NCBI RefSeq assembly: GCF_005843885.1
Contig: NZ_CP040443.1
Coordinates: 372,001-436,000, forward strand
Direction of reading: 5' to 3'
Length of the DNA: 64,000 nucleotides
DNA from: Escherichia sp. E4742
GTDB lineage: Bacteria > Pseudomonadota > Gammaproteobacteria > Enterobacterales > Enterobacteriaceae
Under the pieces are notes generated by a model, which searched no databases, was not told the DNA's origin, and saw only the letters and a list, made by a program, of their open reading frames with translations. Shown one piece after another: positions 9,644 to 17,424 of this stretch (position 1 is its first letter; each line of letters begins with the position of its first letter). A program made the translations under genes and the position numbers.

Positions 9644-10480
9644 CTACAGCATATTCAGTATGTACTGGAACCGGCAGGTGGAATCTATCGGTTGTTCTGC
9701 GGTGGTATCAACTCGCAGATTCATATCGTGCAGTTGCCTGTCGGTAATAGGATGTGCCACGGGTGTTACCGTCACGTTTGCATTATCACAACCGGAAAAT
9801 GAAAAGGACATCTGCTGAGCCACGAAGCGACAATAAGCACCGTCTTCATCGAACTTGCTGCCGTCGCATAGCTTGCCATCTTTCATCAGGAAGGTGGGAA
9901 GCGTTTGTTCAATAACCTGCCCGTTAGACTGCAACCGCACCACTTTGTCGTGAACAACACGATCCTGATTCCATGACACATCATAAGGTTCCAGAGGAAC
10001 CGCACCGCAAACGGAAATCACCGTCTGAGGGCCGAAGTATTCATACCACACAAAACTTATGCGCGATCGGCTGGTAATCTTGGTTGAGACAATCCAGGGA
10101 CATCCGCCTAATGTACCATCCACAGTAATGGTCAACGGTTCACTATAACATTCGAGCATATTAGATACGTCATGGATACCAGGACAATTTGAAAGATCGG
10201 TATCATAGGCTTCGTTAAATACAAGACCTGGTGGTGTTACGCCTGCTGGGCCGCTCCATTCCTGAACGGGAACTGGCCCCGTCTTAGAGACATAGCCAGA
10301 CTGATAGTATTTGCCATAATAGACGCCAGTCGTTGTCGCCACAGTCAGTTCAACCTGTATTTGCGTGTTCCAACTATAACCACCGTAATAGACCATGACC
10401 TTCTTAAATGTTTCCGCCTGTACGGAAGGAAGTAAAAGCAGCGACAAAATGAAACCCAGCAGTAAGCGCATTTTTTTCAT
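9644..10480 (-). CDS. yfcO: Fimbrial-operon protein YfcO (DUF2544 type)
   Basis: A 278-residue secreted protein: a signal peptide (MKKMRLLLGFILSLLLL to VQA) is followed by a beta-rich region with about ten cysteines. This size and its place at the operon's distal end suggest a tip adhesin or specialised fimbrial component, but no binding pocket can be recognised. The ATG at 10480 begins one base after the yfcP stop; a TTG at 10495 is in frame but would put charged residues before the signal. It is the last gene of the yfc fimbrial operon. Confidence 0.85.
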   Translation of the reverse strand: MKKMRLLLGFILSLLLLPSVQAETFKKVMVYYGGYSWNTQIQVELTVATTTGVYYGKYYQSGYVSKTGPVPVQEWSGPAGVTPPGLVFNEAYDTDLSNCPGIHDVSNMLECYSEPLTITVDGTLGGCPWIVSTKITSRSRISFVWYEYFGPQTVISVCGAVPLEPYDVSWNQDRVVHDKVVRLQSNGQVIEQTLPTFLMKDGKLCDGSKFDEDGAYCRFVAQQMSFSFSGCDNANVTVTPVAHPITDRQLHDMNLRVDTTAEQPIDSTCRFQYILNML

Positions 10481-10481
10481 C

Positions 10482-11021
10482 TTAAATATACTCAAAAGTT
10501 GCAGTCAGGCTGGCGGTGAAATCACCGATCGTGACATCTCGCCCGCTTTTCGCCTGGATCCAGGCCCTGAAATTAATGTCATTGTTGCCGTCGCTTAGCG
10601 TAAATCGCGCGCCAGTCGGGTCGTTAATCGGCACCCGCACACCATCAGTCATTTCCATACCAATCCCCACGCCCTGGGCAATTGATGTGTTATCCAGCGC
10701 CAGAAAACCCGGCTGTTCGCTGTCTTCCGTGCCCGTGAGGGTCACTTTCACTGCGTATCCCGTCGGCCCCTTACAATCTTTTAATCTGAAAACCACCGGG
10801 ACACGGCCAGATTCTCCTGCCACCATGAGATCCTGGCGGCTGACGGTAGGAAAATGGACTTCTGCCAGATTCGCCCCGTCAACCACCAGCGTGCAGGAAC
10901 GGCTTAACAGGTTGCCGTAAAAGTGCAGGTTGTTATCCACCGCCAGTGCGCCTGGGCTACCTGTCAGCAGCAACCCAGCCAGCAGCGCGTAGCCGGGTGA
11001 ATGTGTACTTACTGTCTTCAT
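10482..11021 (-). CDS. yfcP: Fimbrial minor subunit YfcP
   Basis: A 179-residue pilin-like protein with a cleavable signal peptide (cleavage probably after GALA near residue 27), two cysteines in the usual pilin spacing (RSCTLVV and RLKDCKG), and a C-terminal beta-strand ending FEYI with the penultimate aromatic residue recognised by chaperones. It overlaps yfcQ by four bases. It is exported through the YfcS/YfcU pathway by inference from the operon. Confidence 0.9.
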   Translation of the reverse strand: MKTVSTHSPGYALLAGLLLTGSPGALAVDNNLHFYGNLLSRSCTLVVDGANLAEVHFPTVSRQDLMVAGESGRVPVVFRLKDCKGPTGYAVKVTLTGTEDSEQPGFLALDNTSIAQGVGIGMEMTDGVRVPINDPTGARFTLSDGNNDINFRAWIQAKSGRDVTIGDFTASLTATFEYI

Positions 11022-11506
11022 TGATAATCCACCCGTAATGTGGCGTAAGCAGAAAACGTGGTGTCGCTCAATACCGCATCACTCGCTTTCACCGGTACAG
11101 CCTCCAGCTTCGGCTTTTGCGTAAAATCAGTGGCGTTAATTGTGAGCGGCGTATTCAGCTGAAAACGCTGACCATCGTGCTGAAGTTCAATCCCGAAGCC
11201 GGGAACGTCAGTTTCGATTGCCGAGTCGTTGTACGCGGTTTGCGTGCCGGTCCAGGTGAGGGTCATCTCCCAACCGGGATCGCGTTTTTCAGAGTCGCAG
11301 CTCAGGTCGTATTGCACTTCCTTGCGACCATAATCACCATTGATGCTGTCGATAATGAGATCGCGAAATTCCACTTCAATAGTCTGCCCACCGCTGATGA
11401 TGCAGGCAGGCGGTGCCACCAGCGTGCCGTGGAAGGTGATGTCATCTTCAGCCGCCAACGCAATGCCACCGCAAGCGCAGAGTAAAAGAATCGAGAGTTT
11501 TTTCAT
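11018..11506 (-). CDS. yfcQ: Fimbrial minor subunit YfcQ
   Basis: A 162-residue pilin-like protein with a signal peptide (MKKLSILLLCACGGIALA), a disulfide cysteine pair (PACIISG and LSCDSEK) and a typical C-terminal strand ending VDYQ. It is a paralogue of YfcR, sharing the arrangement of cysteines and the same C-terminal residues. It overlaps both neighbours by four bases, so translation is coupled along the operon. Confidence 0.9.
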   Translation of the reverse strand: MKKLSILLLCACGGIALAAEDDITFHGTLVAPPACIISGGQTIEVEFRDLIIDSINGDYGRKEVQYDLSCDSEKRDPGWEMTLTWTGTQTAYNDSAIETDVPGFGIELQHDGQRFQLNTPLTINATDFTQKPKLEAVPVKASDAVLSDTTFSAYATLRVDYQ

Positions 11507-12015
11507 TGGTAATCCACCACCATCGTCATGCTGGCGTTAAATTCCGCAGGCGTAAGCTGCACCCCGCTCTGTTTTACCGGCACGGCTTTCAATACTGGCT
11601 GCCTGTTAATATTGAAATCGGTCCAGTTGTTTTCGCCTACCGTAAACAGAGAGTTATCAGCACCGTTTTCAATGCGGATACCGAGACCTGGAATTTCCGT
11701 AGCCATGACCGTTTCCCCGTTAATGACGGTGGTGGTGCCTTTAAGCTGCATACGTAAGTCATCGACGCCGGACGTTTTGTTGCCGCAGTTCAATGTATAG
11801 AGCGCGTCAGCGGTGCGGTAATTAGTGCCATTAATGTCTTTAATGTGCACATCACCAAACTCAACATTGCTCCCCTTCACGGAACAAGGCGGCGGCGCAT
11901 CCACCAGAATGCGCAACGTTAATTGCACTTGCTTGATGTCCCCTGCAACAGCATTGCCCATCAGCCAGGCGTTCAGCAGAAAGATACCCGCTCCCAACAG
12001 AAACGTATGTTTCAT
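11503..12015 (-). CDS. yfcR: Fimbrial minor subunit YfcR
   Basis: A 170-residue pilin-like protein with a signal peptide ending near VAGD, a cysteine pair (PPCSVKG and TLNCGNK) and a donor-strand-type C-terminus ending VVDYQ. It starts 15 bases after the chaperone gene yfcS and overlaps yfcQ. It is likely an adaptor or minor subunit, but its position in the pilus cannot be told from sequence. Confidence 0.9.
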   Translation of the reverse strand: MKHTFLLGAGIFLLNAWLMGNAVAGDIKQVQLTLRILVDAPPPCSVKGSNVEFGDVHIKDINGTNYRTADALYTLNCGNKTSGVDDLRMQLKGTTTVINGETVMATEIPGLGIRIENGADNSLFTVGENNWTDFNINRQPVLKAVPVKQSGVQLTPAEFNASMTMVVDYQ

Positions 12016-12030
12016 AAAACTCTCCTGGCA

Positions 12031-12774
12031 TCAGCCTTTACGGCTCTGCTCTGCATCTACCTGGCAACTATTACCATTGCACTTGAAGATCAGCGGCAAT
12101 CGGGCACCATAGTCGTTGACGTAAGTCAGCACCGGCACACTGTCCATCTTCACATTCAGCGGCGCAGACGTTTTCGGCGACATCACCAACGGCGTAAACC
12201 CGGCCGACGGATTGCCATTTTTCTGGGTACTGGCGTTGCTGATAATCACGTAATACGGCGTTGGGTTATTGACGGTGAAGGCCTGCCCATTGCGGGTTAA
12301 GGTCACCTTGTGCTGCCACGGATCTCTCATATTGATTTCGGCTAGCGCCTTCGGTCGCCAGAACAGTTTGATGCGCGTTTGCAGCGCAATTTGCAGGGTG
12401 TTGGGTTTGTTCGACTTTGGCGGTATCTCACGCACGTTAAAGTAGAACATGCTCTCACGGTCAGCGGGCAATTTGTTGATATCCGGCATTCCCTGGACTT
12501 TTACCTGACCGTTCATCATCGCATCAATACGCTGTACTGGTGGCAGTACCGTCAAAGGTGAGCTGATTTTGTTGCCCTTTTCGTCTTCTATCCAGCTTTG
12601 CGCCAGGTACGGCAGCTTAGGGTCATTGTTGCGCAAAGTGACGCTGATGGATTTGTCGCTTTCGTTGAAAATCAAGCGAGTGCGGTCGGGCGTCACCGAC
12701 GCGTGAGCGGCAAAACTGGCGGCGATCGCCAGCGCCGGAACAACCATTTTTGCTGTATTAGTCAGAGTAAACAT
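12031..12774 (-). CDS. yfcS: Periplasmic fimbrial chaperone YfcS
   Basis: A 247-residue PapD/FimC-type chaperone. A signal peptide ends near SFAAHA. The first immunoglobulin-like domain carries the subunit-anchoring arginine (DRTRLIFNESDKSISV), and the G1-strand region FYFNVREIPPKS is typical of the family. It would hold pilins by donor-strand complementation and deliver them to the usher YfcU, whose gene lies 19 bases upstream. The family usually has 230-250 residues, so it looks complete. Confidence 0.95.
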   Translation of the reverse strand: MFTLTNTAKMVVPALAIAASFAAHASVTPDRTRLIFNESDKSISVTLRNNDPKLPYLAQSWIEDEKGNKISSPLTVLPPVQRIDAMMNGQVKVQGMPDINKLPADRESMFYFNVREIPPKSNKPNTLQIALQTRIKLFWRPKALAEINMRDPWQHKVTLTRNGQAFTVNNPTPYYVIISNASTQKNGNPSAGFTPLVMSPKTSAPLNVKMDSVPVLTYVNDYGARLPLIFKCNGNSCQVDAEQSRKG

Positions 12775-12793
12775 GGATCATTCCTTAATCACA

Positions 12794-15442
12794 TTATTGG
12801 TTTATTGAAATTGAGGTTGGCGCTGCGGTGGGTGTCACCTGCTGCGTCTGTTCCTGAATCATCGGTTTGATTTCCGCCGGAGTGGCGGGCACCGCTGCAC
12901 TTTTTTGCTGGCAGGGCAGTAACAGGCCGTTGAACAAATCGGCAGGCAGCGGGTCCGGTAGCGAGATCTCACAGTGAGGCACCCCATTCCACGAAACGCG
13001 CATACGTTCGCCAGCTTTTACGCCTGCAAGGTAAACATTGCCGTCGTCATCAACCAGACCGACCTGTTGGTCATGTTCGTTTTTCACTTCTGCACCAAAT
13101 GGCGGATAACTGCCATCGCTCAGGCGCAGCACAGCCATCGCCTTTTGCCCACTGATAACGGCAAATTTACGATAGCCAATCGCCCCTTCGGTCAGCGTCG
13201 CCTGTACCACTGACTGAGTGGCTTCGGCGTCTTCGGGCAGTTTAGTCAGGTCGATGTAGGCCTGGTTGCGGTAGTAGTTATTGACGTCCGCAACGACTGC
13301 TTTACCGAACATGTTGGTGTAAACCGCCGATCCATTACCTTCAACCGGCACGTCCGGGACACCATCCGCGTCAATCAGCAGGCGTGTGCCGCCCATGTTT
13401 TGTATGCGGTGCAGAGCGCCGCCGTGCGCGGTCAGCGTGGCTCCGCCTTGCAGCGACAACCCGGCAGAGGTGTATTGCCCTTCATGGTAGTTAGCGCTAA
13501 GGTCCACGCGCGCCATTGAACCGTCATGGCTGTAATAGCCATCGACACTGGAGTGATTTTCGCTGGTGCCAACGTTTATCTGATAATGACTGGCATCATC
13601 AACACGGCTGAAATACCCCACCTGACTACTGTCTGAACCACTGCCGTAGTTGCCGTTGTAACTCACGGTGCTGTTGTCGCCCCACGGCATACTTAATGAG
13701 ATATAGACGCCTTTATCGGCACTGTTGTCATACTCGTAGCGATAACCGGTCAGGGAGATACTCATGTTACGAATGCTGCCCATATTGAAATAGTGGGAGA
13801 GCATTACGTTGTAGTTGGTCTGTTCCTCGCGATCCCAGTAGGTATGGCGCGTATAGTTCAGATAAATAGAAACCCCGATATCTCTGAAGTTCTGGTTATA
13901 AGTAGCGGTGTACATCTCTTTATCGTTGCCAGAACGCACCATATCGCTGTCACTGGCGTCCAGATACTCGCTCATGGTCATAAAGTTCTCTTCCGAGAAG
14001 CGGTATCCGGCGAAGGTGACGCGGCTGTTTAACTCATCAAAATCTTTAGAGTAACTGACACGGAAAGAGTTACCGTCGAGTGTGCTTTTTCCATAAGCGG
14101 TCGAATCGTCAAGCCGGGTATGTGAGTGGGTGATATCAAACGCCATCGCCCCGAGAACAGAGAGGTCGCGTCCAACACCAAGCGCAGCAGACTGATAATT
14201 TTCATCACCCAGCGCCCCGCCGTACAGCGACCAGCCGTTGGCGATCCCCCAGGAGGCTTCGCCACCGGAGAAGAATCCGCCTTGCACATGGTGTCCCCAC
14301 TCCTGCGGACGCCCCATCATCACTTTGTAACGCACCTGGCCGGGGCGCGTCAGGAACGGCATGGAGGCGGTGCTGATGTCATATTCCTGCACCTGCCCGT
14401 TCAGTTCTTCAATGCGTACGTGCAGTGTACCGGAGGTAAATTCGCCAAGATCCTGAATACGGAATGGTCCGGCAGGCACCTGTGTTTCATAGATAACATG
14501 CCCTGCCTGGCTGACGGTGACTTTCGCTGCCGTATGCGCCACGCCGGAAATATCCGGGGCATAGCCGCGCAGGTTCGGCGGCAACATTTGATCGTCGGTG
14601 CTGATGCTACCGCCAATATAGTTAAAGCCATCGAAAATATCGGAGTCGAGGTAGTCTTCGCCCAACGACAGTTTGGCTTTCAGGCTCGGTAACGCGCGCC
14701 ATGCGTAGTAACGACTCCAGTCCCAGTTTTTCTCAGTGCTGTTGTCAGTTTCTTCATCGTTACTGCGGGTATGCTGATAATCGCTCTGCCAGTCGGCTCG
14801 CAGGCGCCACGGCCCGAGGTTAACCCCAACCGTACCGTTGCCGCTGATGTCGTTGCTGTCATCACCGCCATTCTCTTCGTGTCGGGTTTGAGCGTTGATG
14901 CTGTAATCGGCAACTAAACCGGAAATGCCATCATCCCAGCGCGAAGGCGGGTCCCAGTCTACATCGCTATATTCAAGATAAGCCTGCGGCAGGGTGATTA
15001 ATAATGCGGACTGGCTTAAATCAGCACGAATTTCCAGACCTTCAAGTTGGCCTGGTTTAAGACACTGACCGTCGTGAGCCCATTGCAGATTTTGCGCAAT
15101 GTCTTCTTTAAAACCGAGTTGCGCCATCAGTTCTGGCGGCAGGCAGGCATAAGTTTTATTTTTATCGTTTTCTGACGCATACCAGTAAATATCATATTCA
15201 TCGGGTAACGGTTGTTTATTTACCTGAACCTGTAAATTATATTTTCCCGGTTCAACATACCCCTGGCTGGCAAAACGCTTCAGATCGATCTTTGTATCGC
15301 CTTTTAATTCCAGAAAACGGGAATCAAACTGAATATCTTCCTCAGCCCAGGCATTGATATGGCATCCAGATATTGCCACTGCAACGCACCAGGGAAGCGC
15401 CCGTAAGCGGAAAAGGGAATGGTCAGGCATACACGTATTCAT
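12794..15442 (-). CDS. yfcU: Outer-membrane fimbrial usher YfcU, uninterrupted
   Basis: An 882-residue FimD/PapC-type usher. Visible parts in order: signal peptide, N-terminal chaperone-binding domain (IQFDSRFLELKGDTKIDL), the beta-barrel with its plug domain, and C-terminal domains ending with a proline/threonine-rich tail. The C-terminal cysteine pair (VPHCEIS and LLLPCQQK) is present. The frame is open throughout. From memory, the K-12 MG1655 copy (yfcT/yfcU) is split by a lesion, so this strain may be able to assemble Yfc fimbriae. It lies between yfcV (60 bases away) and yfcS. Confidence 0.95.
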   Translation of the reverse strand: MNTCMPDHSLFRLRALPWCVAVAISGCHINAWAEEDIQFDSRFLELKGDTKIDLKRFASQGYVEPGKYNLQVQVNKQPLPDEYDIYWYASENDKNKTYACLPPELMAQLGFKEDIAQNLQWAHDGQCLKPGQLEGLEIRADLSQSALLITLPQAYLEYSDVDWDPPSRWDDGISGLVADYSINAQTRHEENGGDDSNDISGNGTVGVNLGPWRLRADWQSDYQHTRSNDEETDNSTEKNWDWSRYYAWRALPSLKAKLSLGEDYLDSDIFDGFNYIGGSISTDDQMLPPNLRGYAPDISGVAHTAAKVTVSQAGHVIYETQVPAGPFRIQDLGEFTSGTLHVRIEELNGQVQEYDISTASMPFLTRPGQVRYKVMMGRPQEWGHHVQGGFFSGGEASWGIANGWSLYGGALGDENYQSAALGVGRDLSVLGAMAFDITHSHTRLDDSTAYGKSTLDGNSFRVSYSKDFDELNSRVTFAGYRFSEENFMTMSEYLDASDSDMVRSGNDKEMYTATYNQNFRDIGVSIYLNYTRHTYWDREEQTNYNVMLSHYFNMGSIRNMSISLTGYRYEYDNSADKGVYISLSMPWGDNSTVSYNGNYGSGSDSSQVGYFSRVDDASHYQINVGTSENHSSVDGYYSHDGSMARVDLSANYHEGQYTSAGLSLQGGATLTAHGGALHRIQNMGGTRLLIDADGVPDVPVEGNGSAVYTNMFGKAVVADVNNYYRNQAYIDLTKLPEDAEATQSVVQATLTEGAIGYRKFAVISGQKAMAVLRLSDGSYPPFGAEVKNEHDQQVGLVDDDGNVYLAGVKAGERMRVSWNGVPHCEISLPDPLPADLFNGLLLPCQQKSAAVPATPAEIKPMIQEQTQQVTPTAAPTSISINQ

Positions 15443-15466
15443 CCGTGATTATGTAAAACGCTAAAA

Positions 15467-15494
15467 ACCCTCATAGCATTACTGCTATGAGGGG
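15467..15494 (-). terminator. Attenuator-like hairpin between yfcV and yfcU
   Basis: CCCTCATAGCA and TGCTATGAGGG form an 11-bp perfect stem around a short loop, in the 60-base gap after the major subunit gene. A partial terminator or mRNA-stabilising hairpin here would set the excess of pilin over usher; this role is inferred. Confidence 0.55.
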
Positions 15495-15502
15495 GAAATA
15501 CC

Positions 15503-16066
15503 TTAGAGATAGGTAATCTGGAAGGTGGTATTGGCTTCAAAACCACCCAGATCAGGTGCATCTGCAGCACCGACCAACCAAGCTTTAAAGTTTAAAGTTT
15601 GCTTCGCTTTGCCTTTGGTTGTTGCTGAATCTTTTACGATCTGCTGGTCGATGCCTACGCCACTTTTGTATGAGGTTCCTTGTTTATCGCCAATCGCCAG
15701 GCTCACGTTATTAAACGCAGCACCGGTATCGGTATTGAAAATAGTGTAGTAATTACCGCTATTCGCTGCGGAAACCGTACCAGTGAAAGTTGTGGTCATG
15801 GTAGTTTGAGTATCAAACACGCAATCTTGCAGATGGATCTGGAAATCTTTCGGTGTGGTAGTCCCGTTGTTTTTCAGTTTTTCCGCACCGATATTACCCA
15901 TATCCACTTCCAGTTTGTGATCGTCTGGAACGATAGAGCAAACGGAATCTTCAATGGTGCCGTAAAAACGTGCAGTACCGTTGTTACCTTCTGCGAAAGA
16001 AGATGTTGAAGTGAACGCACCCATTACCATTGCCGCTGCAATAGCAGTTTTTACAAACTTACTCAT
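15503..16066 (-). CDS. yfcV: Major fimbrial subunit YfcV
   Basis: A 187-residue pilin that is first in the operon, as is usual for the major subunit. The signal peptide ends at SSFAEG. Two cysteines (DSVCSIVP and LQDCVFD) form the pilin disulfide, and the C-terminal strand ends FQITYL. The gap to the usher holds a small palindrome (CCTCATAGCA with its complement, about 15467-15493) that may slow transcription after the abundant subunit, as in other fimbrial operons. YfcV is a known marker studied in uropathogenic E. coli. Confidence 0.93.
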   Translation of the reverse strand: MSKFVKTAIAAAMVMGAFTSTSSFAEGNNGTARFYGTIEDSVCSIVPDDHKLEVDMGNIGAEKLKNNGTTTPKDFQIHLQDCVFDTQTTMTTTFTGTVSAANSGNYYTIFNTDTGAAFNNVSLAIGDKQGTSYKSGVGIDQQIVKDSATTKGKAKQTLNFKAWLVGAADAPDLGGFEANTTFQITYL

Positions 16067-16693
16067 TATTTGTCCTTAAACCATAAATAATTAGAATATA
16101 AACTAACTGAAATATTGACGATGAAGTCCCTCAATCTTTCTTCAGTAGCTTTTAACCAACCATTGAATAGGATTCCTGATCCATAAAATACGGGTTGCAC
16201 GAGATGATATTCTTTGGCGTGGCGGCAATGATGATATTTTAATGAGATTGATTCAATTTAAATTTACTAACAACACCATGTAGAATTTTTTAAACAATTG
16301 ACAAGGCAAATAATGTTTTGAGATTTCCCTCAAAGAATAGCATATTTTTTCATCACTATGATAAAAAACACTTTAACTCATGAATAAGCGAGAACACAAA
16401 ACAATCAAAAACAAATATGGCAATTGTGATTTTAATTTTCCGAGGATATAATATTAATCACTCTGAATTAATATTATATCAAGACCCCAAAATACCCAAT
16501 CCATAATTTCATCTATTGTTTTTTAACACATCTTTGCGAAAGATAATAACCTATGAAAAAAAGCAACAATTATTTCTATATGTAACTTTATGCAAATAAA
16601 AAACGATTCAGCGATAAAGAGAAACAATTTGTTGTTCATGGAAGGTCTATTAAACGCATTTTAATAGCAATGATTTCAATATAGTACACAAAA
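16067..16693. other. AT-rich regulatory gap upstream of the yfc fimbrial operon
   Basis: About 630 bases with no credible gene. The region is very AT-rich with many A- and T-tracts, as expected for an H-NS-silenced fimbrial promoter region (inference). It contains a 14-bp perfect inverted repeat at 16445-16480. No invertase gene and no widely spaced inverted repeat pair of the fimS type are seen nearby. Confidence 0.7.
16445..16480. repeat. Perfect 14-bp inverted repeat in the fimbrial upstream region
   Basis: GATATAATATTAAT (16445-16458) is repeated inverted at 16467-16480 with an 8-base spacer. It lies about 380 bases upstream of yfcV. It could be a regulator site or cruciform; there is no T-tract of the kind that follows a terminator. 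Confidence 0.7.
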
Positions 16694-16695
16694 CT

Positions 16696-16725
16696 AAGGC
16701 CCGACAGCTTACGCCAGCGGGCCTT
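16696..16725 (-). terminator. Intrinsic terminator downstream of sixA
   Basis: AAGGCCCG and CGGGCCTT form an 8-bp stem starting 11 bases beyond the sixA stop, followed on the minus strand by a T-rich run. Confidence 0.75.
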
Positions 16726-16736
16726 ACACGTTCATA

Positions 16737-17222
16737 TCAAATTGCTTTTGCCATCTTCAGATTACACGGGCTCATTTGCCAGTTAAATTCGCCTTTTCCG
16801 CTTTCATCAAGCGTTACGCTGGCAATGGCTGAAGTGGTAAACATAGGCGGCGTTTCGCCCGGACATAATTCGGCAACCAGATAACCGACTAAGGGTAAGT
16901 GAGAGATAACCAGTACCGACCCGACTCCCTCGTTGGCCAATGCCTGAAGATAAGCACTAACCAGACCGACATCGCCGCAGGGCGTCAATTCTGGCAGAAC
17001 TTCGACACTGGAGGGCAGATCCATACAAGCACCTACGACATCCAGAGTTTGCTCGGCTCGCAGGAACGGGCTCACCAGAACACGTTCGACTTCCACTTTT
17101 TGACCTTTCAGCCAGTTCGCCATCAGGCGAGATTCGTCACAACCGTTAGTGGTCAGAGGACGAACCGAATCACTGGCGGCATCGAGGGCTGCGTCGCCGT
17201 GACGCATGATAAAAACTTGCAT
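16737..17222 (-). CDS. sixA: Phosphohistidine phosphatase SixA
   Basis: SixA dephosphorylates phosphohistidine proteins; in E. coli the reported targets are the HPt domain of ArcB and the nitrogen PTS protein NPr. The 161-residue protein starts with the histidine-phosphatase motif MRHGDA at residues 6-11, with the nucleophilic histidine at 8. A second catalytic histidine lies in VLVISHLPLVGYL. It is a single gene with its own terminator. Confidence 0.96.
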   Translation of the reverse strand: MQVFIMRHGDAALDAASDSVRPLTTNGCDESRLMANWLKGQKVEVERVLVSPFLRAEQTLDVVGACMDLPSSVEVLPELTPCGDVGLVSAYLQALANEGVGSVLVISHLPLVGYLVAELCPGETPPMFTTSAIASVTLDESGKGEFNWQMSPCNLKMAKAI

Positions 17223-17424
17223 ATTGCACCGCTTTTGTTAACCAGATTCGCCCGCCTTTTTTCATCTGAAACCAGAGAAACAAGGCGGTGGCCGGCATTG
17301 TGCCTTATCCATTCACCGAATGAAACGCTGTTTTTTACCTCAATGGCGTAAGTATAGTCAATATCTGTTTACATTTTGACCAACACTCCGCCATTCAGCG
17401 CGGATTCATATAGCTTTGACCTTC

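Noticed and set aside
16445..16480. An invertible fimbrial promoter switch
   Set aside because: The arms are only 8 bases apart and no recombinase gene is close, so inversion could not flip a promoter.
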